Source: Sedimenticola selenatireducens DSM 17993
Lineage (GTDB): Bacteria > Pseudomonadota > Gammaproteobacteria > Chromatiales > Chromatiaceae
Assembly (NCBI RefSeq): GCF_000428045.1
Contig: NZ_ATZE01000002.1
Coordinates: 183,025-247,024, forward strand
Reading direction: 5' to 3'
Length of the DNA stretch: 64,000 nt
Each line of letters begins with the position of its first letter. Positions within the stretch are counted from its first letter, which is position 1. The translations under genes and the position numbers were made by a program. Below are positions 42,216 to 51,174 of this stretch, piece after piece. Below the pieces are notes generated by a model, which worked only from the letters and a program-made list of their open reading frames with translations, was not told where the DNA came from and did not search any database.

Positions 42216-44759
42216 TTACTGCTCCAGGGCAAATGTGCCGGCAAACAGCAGCGGGGTTATCTCCCTGGCGGGCAGCGGCCGGGCGATAAAGTAGCCCTGC
42301 AGTTCGTCGCAGCTCTGCTGCTGGAGAAATTCTGCCTGTTTTGACGTTTCCACCCCCTCTGCAACGACCGAGAGACTCAGCTTGTGGGCCATGGCGATCA
42401 TGGCGGAGACGAGTTCGGAGTCATCCCGGTTGGCTGGTACATCACGAATAAAGGAGAGGTCTATCTTCAGCTTGTTGATAGGCAGGCGCTTCAGGTAGCC
42501 GAAATTGGAGTAGCCAGTACCGAAGTCATCAATAGATATATGCACGCCATGACTCTTCAGCGATGCCAGCATCGGCACCACATCTTCGGAACGCTTCATG
42601 ACCGCACTCTCCGTCAGTTCGAGTTCCAGGTAGCGCGGATTGACGCCGGCCTGTTGCAGTATGCTGATTACCCGCTCGCTGAAACCGTCCTGGACCAGCT
42701 GGTTGGCGGACACGTTGACTGCGATACGAAAATCGTCCAGTCCCTGCTCGATCCAGGCGCGGCACTGGCGGATAGCTGTAATGAGCACCCAGTCTCCCAA
42801 TTCGCAAATAATGCCGAGACTTTCGGCCAACGGAATAAACAGTGAGGGTGCAATATAGCCCAGCTCCTGATGCTGCCAGCGGATCAGTGCCTCGGCACCG
42901 GTAATCCGTCCAGTGTCGGCCGCTATTTTTGCCTGATAGTGGAGGATGAACTCCTCGTTTTTAAGGGCTTTGCGCAGATTGCTCTCCATCGCCAGGTGCT
43001 CAAGCGACGAGGCATTCATGGTAGCGGTGTAAAGCTGATAACTGTTGCGTCCGTTGTCCTTGGCCCGGTACATGGCGGTATCGGCGTTGCGAATCAGGTT
43101 TTCACTGTTGGTGCCATCGTGGGGGTAGATGCTGATACCGACACTGGCGGTGATGTAGAGGGTGTTGTGGGCGATCGCCACCGGCCGGGCGATGGCGCTG
43201 AGAATACGGTGCACCAGGGCCACGGCCGCGTCCGCATCCTCGATCTCCTGCAACAGCAGGGTAAACTCGTCCCCCCCCATGCGCGCTACCGTGTCGCCTT
43301 CCCGTATCTCAGCCTGAATTCGCTGGGCCACATCCACCAACAGTCGGTCGCCGATGGTGTGTCCCAGGGTGTCATTGATCCGTTTGAACAGGTCCAGGTC
43401 GATGAAGACTACGGCCAACAGGTGGTTGTGCCGGTGGGCGTTGGCGATAGCCACATTCAGCCGGTCGTTGAACAGCCGTCGGTTGGGCAACCCGGTCAGT
43501 ACGTCGTAGTAAGCCAGGTTCTTGATCTGCTCCTCGCTCTTTTTCCGGTCCGTGATGTCGGTGAGAATAGCGGCGAACTTGGTGATCTCGCCGGTATGGT
43601 TGCGAATGGCGTTGATGGTCAGCCACTCCGGGTAGATCTCTCCGTTCTTGCGCCGGTTCCATACCTCACCGGCCCAGGAGCCCTCGCTGTACACGGCGTC
43701 CCACATAGTCCGGTAGAAGGCCGCGTCATGTTTTCCTGACTTGAGCAGGGCCGGGGTGTTGCCGATGCTCTCCTCGGCGCTGTAGCCGGTGATGCGGGTG
43801 AACGCCGGATTGACCGACAGGATGAAGCCGCTCGCATCGGTCACCATGATGCCGTCCCGCGAGGCCTCGATCACCTGCCGGGCCAGATGCAGGTTCTCCT
43901 GTGACAACTCCAGGGCGATGCGGCGCTCTTTCAACGCGCGACGCAGGTCATCCACATGGTTGTGGTCGATACCGGCAAGGATTTCCGAAAATGACAGGAT
44001 ACCGATCAGTTTGCCGCTGTTGTTGGTGATGCCGAGATGGCGGAATCCCTGCTGGTCGAAAATTGTGCGGGCCTGCATCAGCGAGAGGTGATCTGGCTGC
44101 GTCATCAGCGGCCTGCTGGCGGCTTCGCCGACGCTGACGGAGGTGCGCTGTACGGTGATGCTTTTCAGGAAGTCGCGCTCGGTAAAGATGCCGTAAGGAC
44201 GGTCTTCGCCATAAAACACAGCGGCCGCATCCACCTCTGCCTCATGTAGAGACTTGACTGCCTGAGCGAGTGGCAACGAGGCCTCGAATACCACCAGTGG
44301 TCGTTTCAGGATGGTCGAGATATTACGTAACAGCAGATCATGTTCAATCCCTTGTGCGCGAATCAGATCACTCTGGCTGAGCAGGCCCGCCGGCTGGCCG
44401 TTATGGTCCACTACCAGCAGGTGGCGGATATGCTCCAGCTGCATCAATCGCTCTGCCTTTTCCAGGGAAGCCAGCAGTTCAATGCTCTTGACCGGCCTGC
44501 TCATGACGTTGGCAACCGGCTGATTGGTAGCGTCCGAATCGTCGGACATGTCCAGCTTCAGGGCGTCGGCCTCGGTCCAGATGCCCAGCGCCTGCTGCTG
44601 GTCGGTAATCACAATGGAGCTGTATCTGGATTCCCACATCATCTCGGCTGCGCGGATGATCGGCGTTGAGGGCGGGCATTCCAGCAGCTTTTTACTGATG
44701 ATATCACCCACGGTGATATGGCTTTTGGCTTGTTCGATGGCTTCCTGTATCGGGGTCAT
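42216..44759 (-). CDS. CBS-PAS-GGDEF-EAL cyclic di-GMP enzyme
   Basis: This 847-residue relative of the 16.9-kb protein has two CBS pairs (residues about 12-125 and 150-270), a PAS domain (about 295-415), GGDEF with intact motif (G-G-D-E-F) and EAL with E-A-L-I-R-W and D-D-F-G-T-G. Both active sites look functional. It may sense adenine nucleotides via the four CBS motifs and tune c-di-GMP. PAS and linker text is close to the first copy (K-T-T-G/R-I-T-G-Y and H-S-G-K-H-D-E/A-A-F-Y), suggesting duplication. Confidence 0.93.
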   Translation of the reverse strand: MTPIQEAIEQAKSHITVGDIISKKLLECPPSTPIIRAAEMMWESRYSSIVITDQQQALGIWTEADALKLDMSDDSDATNQPVANVMSRPVKSIELLASLEKAERLMQLEHIRHLLVVDHNGQPAGLLSQSDLIRAQGIEHDLLLRNISTILKRPLVVFEASLPLAQAVKSLHEAEVDAAAVFYGEDRPYGIFTERDFLKSITVQRTSVSVGEAASRPLMTQPDHLSLMQARTIFDQQGFRHLGITNNSGKLIGILSFSEILAGIDHNHVDDLRRALKERRIALELSQENLHLARQVIEASRDGIMVTDASGFILSVNPAFTRITGYSAEESIGNTPALLKSGKHDAAFYRTMWDAVYSEGSWAGEVWNRRKNGEIYPEWLTINAIRNHTGEITKFAAILTDITDRKKSEEQIKNLAYYDVLTGLPNRRLFNDRLNVAIANAHRHNHLLAVVFIDLDLFKRINDTLGHTIGDRLLVDVAQRIQAEIREGDTVARMGGDEFTLLLQEIEDADAAVALVHRILSAIARPVAIAHNTLYITASVGISIYPHDGTNSENLIRNADTAMYRAKDNGRNSYQLYTATMNASSLEHLAMESNLRKALKNEEFILHYQAKIAADTGRITGAEALIRWQHQELGYIAPSLFIPLAESLGIICELGDWVLITAIRQCRAWIEQGLDDFRIAVNVSANQLVQDGFSERVISILQQAGVNPRYLELELTESAVMKRSEDVVPMLASLKSHGVHISIDDFGTGYSNFGYLKRLPINKLKIDLSFIRDVPANRDDSELVSAMIAMAHKLSLSVVAEGVETSKQAEFLQQQSCDELQGYFIARPLPAREITPLLFAGTFALEQ

Positions 44760-45107
44760 GAGTGGACTCAGGCGTTGGGTGATGTCGGTTATTCCGTGTG
44801 CTTTTCCAGGGTCGGTCCGGCCTGTTGCACATCCCTCCGAGTCCTATAGAGGGATACATTGGTATCATATGTTACGTTTTCGACCGGCTGCCGGGCAACT
44901 TTAATGGGTTGTTCCGGCTGAATCTTTCAGGCTACCGATTATAATCAGGAAGTATTGTGATTTTTATTGGTTTTGCCTTATGTTGTTGCTTACGTGAGCA
45001 GCGCCGCCTCGGTTTGTCCTTGATTTTTCCAGGGTCTTGATTTTTGGTTTTGCGGTGGCTCTGCGTTATAGTTTTCCGCTTCTTCATCCCCCCGGTAAGC
45101 CTGCCCC
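44760..45107. other. Divergent promoter region
   Basis: These 348 bases separate the c-di-GMP enzyme (minus) from trhP (plus). The short palindrome GATTATAATC lies near 44937-44946 and TATAGT near 45066. No gene or clear operator is seen. Confidence 0.35.
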
Positions 45108-46430
45108 ATGAAACGACCCGAACTGCTCTCCCCCGCAGGGACCCTGAAAAACATGCGCTATGCCTTCGCCTATGGTGCCGATGCGGTGTATGCCGGTATG
45201 CCCCGCTACAGTCTGCGGGTGCGCAATAACGATTTCATGGAAGAGAACCTGGCGACCGGCATCGCCGAGGCGCATGCCCTGAATAAACAGTTTTTTCTGG
45301 CCTGCAACCTGATGCCCCACGGGGCGAAGCTGAAGACCTTCATGCACGACATAGAGCCGGTAGTGGCACTGGGTCCGGATGCCCTGATTATGTCTGATCC
45401 CGGTCTGATCATGCTGGTACGGGAACGCTGGCCGGAGTTACCGGTACATCTCTCGGTACAGGAGAATACGGTGAATGCCGCCTCGGTCCGGTTCTGGCAG
45501 CAGGTGGGACTGACCCGGGTGATCCTCTCCCGGGAGCTCTCCCTGGATGAGATCGAGGAGATCCGCCAGGCCTGTCCGGAAATGGAGCTGGAGGTGTTTG
45601 TACATGGTGCACTCTGCATCGCCTATTCCGGCCGCTGTCTGCTGTCCGGCTATTTCAATCATCGTGACGCCAATCAGGGGAGCTGTACCAACTCCTGCCG
45701 CTGGGAGTACAAGGTGGGCCAGACAGAGGCGGGCGAAGAGATGACCGGTGTGGCCCAGTCGGGTCAGATACGGCATCCGGCGGCCGACGGGGTCTATCTG
45801 CTCGAAGAGAAAGAGCGGCCCGGGGAGTTCATGCCGATTTTCGAGGATGAACACGGCACCTACATCATGAATTCCAAGGACCTGCGGGCCGTCGAGCATA
45901 TCCACCGGTTGGTGCGGATCGGCGTCGATTGCCTGAAGATTGAGGGCCGCACCAAATCCCATTATTACACTGCCAGAACCACCCAGATCTATCGTCAGGC
46001 CATTGATGATGCGGTGGCCGACAGACCATTCCGCCCGGAGCTGATGGGTGAGCTGGAGAATCTCTCAAGCCGGGGCTATACCGACGGATTCTACCAGCGT
46101 CATGAAAGCCAGGAGCTGCAGTCCTACCGGGACAACTCCTCCCGCAGCGCCCGCCAGCAGTTTGTGGCGGAAGTGATGTCGGTGGATGAGGCAGACGGCA
46201 AGGTGCTGCTGGATGTGAAAAACAAGTTTGCCGTGGGTGATCGGCTGGAACTGCTGACGCCGGCCGGCAATCAACAGTTTGTCCTGGAGGTGCTGGAAGA
46301 TCAGCTCGGCAATCCCATGGCAGAGGCTCCCGGTGGCGGTTATGTCGTCAAGACCCGACTACCTGGGACTCAGGTGCGGATGGGGCTTATTACCCGGTTG
46401 CTGGAAGATCATGGCCATTCCCTCGGCTAG
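45108..46430 (+). CDS. trhP: tRNA hydroxylation protein TrhP (peptidase U32 family, YegQ)
   Basis: Family members made with prephenate or O2 hydroxylate uridine 34 of tRNAs, the first step of 5-carboxymethoxyuridine formation. The 440-residue protein opens R-P-E-L-L-S-P-A-G-T, and the U32 signature with cysteines is present (E-V-F-V-H-G-A-L-C-I-A-Y-S-G-R-C, N-Q-G-S-C-T-N-S-C-R-W-E). It lacks any signal peptide. The classical name peptidase U32 is likely not its activity. Confidence 0.92.
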   Translation: MKRPELLSPAGTLKNMRYAFAYGADAVYAGMPRYSLRVRNNDFMEENLATGIAEAHALNKQFFLACNLMPHGAKLKTFMHDIEPVVALGPDALIMSDPGLIMLVRERWPELPVHLSVQENTVNAASVRFWQQVGLTRVILSRELSLDEIEEIRQACPEMELEVFVHGALCIAYSGRCLLSGYFNHRDANQGSCTNSCRWEYKVGQTEAGEEMTGVAQSGQIRHPAADGVYLLEEKERPGEFMPIFEDEHGTYIMNSKDLRAVEHIHRLVRIGVDCLKIEGRTKSHYYTARTTQIYRQAIDDAVADRPFRPELMGELENLSSRGYTDGFYQRHESQELQSYRDNSSRSARQQFVAEVMSVDEADGKVLLDVKNKFAVGDRLELLTPAGNQQFVLEVLEDQLGNPMAEAPGGGYVVKTRLPGTQVRMGLITRLLEDHGHSLG

Positions 46431-46481
46431 CCGACTCTCGGGCTGTCCCCACAATTATGCATCCATTCGGATCCCGAAAAG

Positions 46482-46707
46482 GCCCTGTCCCAATTAGTTG
46501 TTGGTCTTGTTTTGGCTTCGCTTGGCGATTCGCCCGGTAGGGGCGGCGCCTTGCTGCGAATTCGGCCCGGGGCGGGCCGCCTACGGGTCTAACCCCGCTC
46601 CGGCGGCCAAGCGTAGCGGTAGGAGTGGCTTCAGCCGCGAATTTCGCGGATAAATCCGCTTCTACAAAATGGCCACTTCTCATGCACCAGGTAACTGGGA
46701 CATAGCC
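46482..46707. mobile_element. Second composite palindromic element with 9-bp flanking duplication
   Basis: The 226-bp element opens GCCCTGTCCCAATTAG, repeats the block AGTTGTTGGTCTTGTTTTGG found at 40.1 kb, contains two palindromic units (GTAGGGGCGGCG at 46537, GTAGGAGTGGCTTC at 46619) and ends AACTGGGACATAGCC. It is bounded on both sides by CCCGAAAAG (46473-46481 and 46708-46716), a plausible target-site duplication. Ends are loosely inverted. This suggests a transposed miniature element. Confidence 0.7.
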
Positions 46708-46842
46708 CCCGAAAAGCGCTGTAGGATAGCGCTGTCATTGATTAATATTTTTTATCATCACGACAAAAATTATTAACTTTACCTCCGGGTGGCGCTGGGA
46801 GTAATTACTGTGCCTCTTTTGTTTGCGTGAGATTGGCATGTA

Positions 46843-47028
46843 ATGAATATGGTTGATGATGTTCTGGATGACGATGATCTGGACACCGATGACGAGTCTG
46901 ATCTGGACTATAGCGCTTCCAGGGTGAAAAAGAGCTCGCCCGACGCCAGACGTCGTGTCGAGCAACTGATGGAGCTACGCCGGCTGCGGCAGTTGTTGGG
47001 AGACCCTGATTTTATCGGCTTTGATTGA
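46843..47028 (+). CDS. PA3496-type small protein
   Basis: The 61-residue acidic N-terminus (D-D-V-L-D-D-D-D-L-D-T-D-D-E-S) is followed by a basic, helical tail R-R-R-V-E-Q-L-M-E-L-R-R-L-R-Q-L-L-G-D-P-D-F. This matches the PA3496 family of gammaproteobacterial small proteins, reported as putative envelope-integrity factors, as far as I recall. The upstream block 46711-46842 is AT rich and could be its promoter. Confidence 0.8.
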   Translation: MNMVDDVLDDDDLDTDDESDLDYSASRVKKSSPDARRRVEQLMELRRLRQLLGDPDFIGFD

Positions 47029-47190
47029 CCGCGGGACCTGTCTGTCCAGATCTGTTCCGGGCTAAGGAGCGGTGCAGGCAGGCGTATTGAATTTGCCATA
47101 AAATTTTTAAGTTGTTTTCCCGGTCCATTTCGCAGTAAAAAATACCTCTGAACAAGCAATTACCAGCCAATTTTTATTGGAGATCTGACA

Positions 47191-47382
47191 GTGAGTAGAC
47201 GTTCCGATAGGGATGAATTTGATGATGACCTCGGTGAATGGTCAGATGTAGTGCACCATAAGAACCGCAAGCAGGGAGATGGTGGCAGGAGCAAGCGATC
47301 AACCATGCGCGATAAAGAGAGTGGTGCGCGGAAACCCAACAGTCCCCGCAGAAATACCAACAAACATTCGGATCATTTCTGA
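47191..47382 (+). CDS. Small basic protein of unknown function
   Basis: A GTG start with GGAG nine bases upstream leads a 63-residue protein, acidic/hydrophilic at first (D-E-F-D-D-D-L-G-E-W-S-D-V) and basic at the end (K-S-T-M-R-D-K, R-R-N-T-N-K-H). Both halves are low complexity but a good terminator follows, which supports expression. I recognise no family. Confidence 0.6.
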   Translation: MSRRSDRDEFDDDLGEWSDVVHHKNRKQGDGGRSKRSTMRDKESGARKPNSPRRNTNKHSDHF

Positions 47383-47391
47383 TTTTGATGA

Positions 47392-47426
47392 TGCCGGTAC
47401 ACGCGCTTGCTGTACCGGCATTTTTT
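47392..47426 (+). terminator. Rho-independent terminator
   Basis: TGCCGGTACA/TGTACCGGCA forms a perfect 10-bp stem with a nine-base loop, followed by TTTTTT. It ends the small gene at 47191 and overlaps the 3' end of the convergent LysR gene. Confidence 0.9.
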
Positions 47427-48271
47427 CAGGTACCCGCTTTCAGGCAGGCGATGACGCTCCTGACCGGTTTGCGCTGTTCGCTTTCCGGGCGAACCACGAG
47501 GTATACCTGTCGTTCCAGCACCGGCGCACCCTCTACCCGGAACAGCTTCCCCTGTGCCAGCGCCTCGCTTACCATCTGCTCGGCAAGATAGGCGGTGCCA
47601 CCCTGTTGTTGTATCAGATCATAAGCCAGACCACCCGATCCGGTCCGCATTATCGGGACTGCCGCATCGGGAAAGTACTCGGCGTGCAGACTGGCAAAGC
47701 TGTTACCCCAATCCACCAGGGTGTAGCCGGATTGCACCGCTTCTGCGGCCAGAAGACCTTCCCGGGACGAAACCATAATAAGCGGAACATCCATCACTTT
47801 TCTGATCAGCAATTCAGACATCTGCGGCGGCTCAAACATGAACGCGAGATCGAGCAGTCCGGAGGTCAGGCGCTGAATCAGCATATCACGGGTCAGAATC
47901 TCGATTTGCATCAACATTTCGGGTGCCTGCTGAGTCAGTTGCAGGCACAGTCCCTTAACCGTGATGGGCCAGAGATCATTCATGCAGCCGATGGCGATGG
48001 AATCGGAGAGTGAAGATTCCATGGCGATATCCTGCCTTGCCCTTGCCCATCCCTTGACGATGGTCTCCGCGTGGCGCTGCAGACGGTTTCCCGCGATAGT
48101 CAACTGGATGTCGCCACGCTTGCGGATAAACAACTTCACATCAAGCGTCGATTCAAGCTGTTTTATACGTGCGCTAACCGCCGACTGGGTAACGCACAGA
48201 GTTTCCGCCGCCTTGCCGAAATGACGAACTTTGGCAACCTCAAGAAAGGTTCTGAGTAGTGAGATATCCAT
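47426..48271 (-). CDS. LysR-family regulator, HdfR-like
   Basis: This 281-residue protein has the LysR helix-turn-helix (F-L-E-V-A-K-V-R-H-F-G-K-A-A-E-T-L) and a substrate-binding domain. The start at M-D-I-S-L-L-R-T-F matches the family; the upstream extension to 48319 is not. It resembles HdfR, a repressor of flagellar master genes, but the target is unknown. Confidence 0.88.
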   Translation of the reverse strand: MDISLLRTFLEVAKVRHFGKAAETLCVTQSAVSARIKQLESTLDVKLFIRKRGDIQLTIAGNRLQRHAETIVKGWARARQDIAMESSLSDSIAIGCMNDLWPITVKGLCLQLTQQAPEMLMQIEILTRDMLIQRLTSGLLDLAFMFEPPQMSELLIRKVMDVPLIMVSSREGLLAAEAVQSGYTLVDWGNSFASLHAEYFPDAAVPIMRTGSGGLAYDLIQQQGGTAYLAEQMVSEALAQGKLFRVEGAPVLERQVYLVVRPESEQRKPVRSVIACLKAGT

Positions 48272-48463
48272 GCATAAAGTTCGGTTAACAATGGGAATTT
48301 CAGGAGCATGACATTTCATGCCATCGAATGCAATTCGTGCCGTCGGGTGGCAATCTCCAGGTTTGCGCTGGTGGTAAATGTCACAGTTTTATAACGGCGG
48401 AAACAAAGGATGGTCTGTCGGGGTCTCTGTTAGAAGACAAACTAATTAGCAAGGAGTATGACC

Positions 48464-49036
48464 ATGAGAGGATATGGGGCGGGAATCATCCTGACTGCTG
48501 TAGCCACTATGTTTTGGCTGAATGCAGGGGCTGAGAAAATGGCACCGGTTGCCGATAATCAATCCCTGGAGGTGGTCGTTGCCTCCTCTAAAGACAATCA
48601 GCGCTACGTCAAACCGACGGATGAGCAGTTACGCCGGCAGTTAACGCCGTTGCAGTATGAAGTCACGCAGAAGGATGCTACTGAGCGGGCCTTTAATAAC
48701 GCCTATTGGGATGAAAAACGGGATGGCATCTATGTCGATATCGTAACGGGCGAGCCGCTGTTCTCTTCCCGTGACAAGTTCAAGTCGGGAACCGGCTGGC
48801 CAAGTTTTACCCGGCCGATCAATCCCGATGCTGTGGTCGAGCAGACCGACTACAAACTGATTTGGCCGCGTACCGAGGTGCGAAGCCGCCACGGCGACTC
48901 CCATCTGGGCCATGTGTTTGATGACGGTCCACAGCCAACCGGTCTGAGATACTGCGTGAACTCAGCCGCACTGCGCTTCATACCGCGTGAGGAGTTGACC
49001 GCTGCCGGATATGGGGACTATCTGGACAATCTGTGA
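48464..49036 (+). CDS. msrB: Exported peptide-methionine (R)-S-oxide reductase
   Basis: MsrB repairs oxidised methionine R-sulfoxide in proteins. This 190-residue form has a signal-like hydrophobic N-terminus, so it probably works in the periplasm, then the family block [27 protein letters not shown], and the catalytic Cys in L-R-Y-C-V-N-S. The zinc C-x2-C pair is absent. ATG 48464 has GGAG at good spacing; ATG 48458 lies too close. Confidence 0.93.
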   Translation: MRGYGAGIILTAVATMFWLNAGAEKMAPVADNQSLEVVVASSKDNQRYVKPTDEQLRRQLTPLQYEVTQKDATERAFNNAYWDEKRDGIYVDIVTGEPLFSSRDKFKSGTGWPSFTRPINPDAVVEQTDYKLIWPRTEVRSRHGDSHLGHVFDDGPQPTGLRYCVNSAALRFIPREELTAAGYGDYLDNL

Positions 49037-49048
49037 CCGGATGGCCGC

Positions 49049-49459
49049 TCAGGACACCAGGTCCTCTTCTTCAAACCGATTGCTGTTCAGTCGCCATGAT
49101 CGCAGCTCGGCAATGCCTACCGGAGTAATGGAGGCGATCAGGTAGGAGTAGCCGGGGGACACCAGGTGTCGTTCGCCATCCGAGGGGATATGGCTCTGGT
49201 CGGGCAGGGCGCGCCAGATGCCGACGATCTCCAGTCCCTGCTTTTTTGTCCTGCGATCGATCTGCTGCTGGTTGAGCAGTTCCAGGCGGAAGTCGCCTTC
49301 TGTTTGATCGGGATAGGCTATCTGTTCTACCTTGTGTACCGAAATATGCCCCTGCACCTGTTTCCCGAACAGCACACCACAGGCCTCATGGGGATAGGCG
49401 AGACTCGCCAGCAGCCCCAGCTGATCACGCAGGTGTTGGGACAGATAAAGGTGCGACAT
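49049..49459 (-). CDS. JAMM/MPN-domain protein with lost zinc ligands
   Basis: The 136-residue protein has the Mov34/MPN fold of M67 metallo-isopeptidases: E25-A-C-G-V-L-F-G near the start and P-G-Y-S-Y-L-I-A-S after the active loop. In active members that loop reads H-S-H-P-D with two zinc-binding histidines; here it reads R83-A-L85-P-D. The downstream P-S-x-x-D is P-S-D-G-E. It is probably catalytically dead or uses another chemistry. It lies convergent with msrB. Confidence 0.75.
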   Translation of the reverse strand: MSHLYLSQHLRDQLGLLASLAYPHEACGVLFGKQVQGHISVHKVEQIAYPDQTEGDFRLELLNQQQIDRRTKKQGLEIVGIWRALPDQSHIPSDGERHLVSPGYSYLIASITPVGIAELRSWRLNSNRFEEEDLVS

Positions 49460-49651
49460 ATATCAATAATAGGGCATATTTTTGTCGCTGGAGTATTTAT
49501 TTACCGGAACTGACTGATTTAACTGGTTTTTATTGTGGGATTAGCCGGTAGGGACAGATTACATCGTGGTATTGAGGTCGCGGTTTCCGTCGGTCAGGTA
49601 GATATGCCCTTCGGGTTGGTGATCCGATAGGCAGGGCCTTTTTCTGCCATC

Positions 49652-50710
49652 CTATTGTCCAGTTACGCCCTGGAACAGGGCGCCGATCGCGCTCGAAAGC
49701 CGGCTTGAACGGTTGGGGTCACGCACCGTGGCGAGGATCGGTTGACGCATGCCGGGCAGGTAGAGCAGATCGGTCATGCAGAGATTAAACGCCTCCTGTC
49801 CAGCGCTGTTCTCGGCCAGGCGTTCCAGGAACAGATGGCGTATTTCGGCATCCAGCAGCTGTTCCCAGGCGCGCCCTGAGACGGCGGTCAGAATCTCGAT
49901 ATGGTTGCCACCGGGGGATGTGAGGATACGGCTGATCAGCTCTCGCTGCGACCGCTGTGCGCTGGAGCGGGCACTGCCGCGAATTGCCGCCGCCAGCAGA
50001 CCCGGGTCGGTGGTGGCCTGCTGCAACTCATGGTCTACCCGATCGAGCAGTGCCTGGGTGATTTGCCGTGGCAGGGATTCATTCTCCAGGCAGTGGCAGA
50101 GGGCAATCAAGGGTTGGGCGGGCATGACAGTGATGGCGCTGGCGACGATGGTTTCGTTGCCATCCTGGTCCAGCCGGGCCGCCAGGTCGGCGATGCCCTG
50201 ATAACCGACAAAGGACCACTGCTCCCATCCCGGCTGGCCGGAAAAGTAGTGTTGTGCATGTGCATAGAAGCGGGAAGGCGGGGCGTTCAGCAGTCGGGAA
50301 ATCCGGGCATGAAAGATCGCCATGCGTTCGTCCTTCGGTTTAAAGCTGTAGGGGTTGTCCTGCAACGCCGATTCCAGCTGCTGGCCCTCGCTGTCCGCTT
50401 GCATTTTTTCACCGATGCGTTCGATCAGTCGATGTATGAAGTCATCGCGTGCCGCCTGCAATAGCTTTCCCTGTTCGTCCAGCGGCAGGCGCAGGAACCA
50501 GATCAGCGGTTCCTGTTGGCTGCTTTTATCCTGGAACAGCAGGGCAAACCAGGCCTGTTGCTGCAGCGGGAAAGGGTAGGGGATAGCAGTTTTTTCAAAC
50601 TGCAGAAAGCGATCCCGGGAGATTTTGTCAACCCGGCGCCCCATGTCGAAGAAGCGCAATCGGGCACCGCTGGTTTCCAGGAATTCGGTAATGGTACTGA
50701 TCTGTTCCAC
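49652..50710 (-). CDS. DUF3549 family protein
   Basis: The 352-residue cytoplasmic protein opens I-S-T-I-T-E-F-L-E-T-S-G-A-R-L-R-F-F-D-M-G-R-R, a hallmark of DUF3549, a gammaproteobacterial family of unknown function. No catalytic motif is seen. YcgN lies upstream on the same strand by 20 bases, probably one operon. Confidence 0.85.
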   Translation of the reverse strand: MEQISTITEFLETSGARLRFFDMGRRVDKISRDRFLQFEKTAIPYPFPLQQQAWFALLFQDKSSQQEPLIWFLRLPLDEQGKLLQAARDDFIHRLIERIGEKMQADSEGQQLESALQDNPYSFKPKDERMAIFHARISRLLNAPPSRFYAHAQHYFSGQPGWEQWSFVGYQGIADLAARLDQDGNETIVASAITVMPAQPLIALCHCLENESLPRQITQALLDRVDHELQQATTDPGLLAAAIRGSARSSAQRSQRELISRILTSPGGNHIEILTAVSGRAWEQLLDAEIRHLFLERLAENSAGQEAFNLCMTDLLYLPGMRQPILATVRDPNRSSRLSSAIGALFQGVTGQ

Positions 50711-50730
50711 GGGTTATCTCGTTAAGGCTG

Positions 50731-51174
50731 TTATCTGATCCAGTCTATGATGTGGTATTCCAGGTCATCGGCCTGCAGTTCACTGATCACCCGACCACCC
50801 ACTGAGTGACCACTGTAGATAACCGAATCAGGATCACCGGAGACTAGTGGGTGCCACGACGGTAGTGGCTTGCCTTCCGCCAGCAGCCGGTAGGCGCAGC
50901 TCTCGGGTAGCCAGTAGGGGTCCTGGAGTACCTCCAGGGTGATGGTGACGCAATCCGGTACGTTGATGGAGCGGTTGGGGTAGTCGCTGCAGTGGCAATC
51001 GGACTGATCCAGATAGCGGCAACAGACATTGGTGAACTGGATCTCCCGGGTCTCTTCGTCTTCAAACCGGTGCAGGCAGCATTTGGCGCAGCCGTCACAA
51101 AGCGACTCCCACTCCCCGGGAGTCATTTGGGCAAGGGTTTTATCGACCCAGAATGGTGTTTCGGATGATGACAT
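50731..51174 (-). CDS. YcgN family cysteine cluster protein
   Basis: This 147-residue protein has the UPF0153/UPF0260 pattern: W-E-S-L-C-D-G-C-A-K-C-C, then V-C-C-R-Y-L-D and D-C-H-C-S-D-Y, and a late D-C-V. The cysteines probably bind a metal or cluster. It has no signal peptide. Its product may be an iron-sulfur or zinc protein of unknown role. Confidence 0.88.
   Translation of the reverse strand: MSSSETPFWVDKTLAQMTPGEWESLCDGCAKCCLHRFEDEETREIQFTNVCCRYLDQSDCHCSDYPNRSINVPDCVTITLEVLQDPYWLPESCAYRLLAEGKPLPSWHPLVSGDPDSVIYSGHSVGGRVISELQADDLEYHIIDWIR

Noticed and set aside
49500..49651. Possible small RNA or gene in the gap between the JAMM-fold and DUF3549 genes
   Set aside because: No promoter, terminator or conserved frame could be supported.
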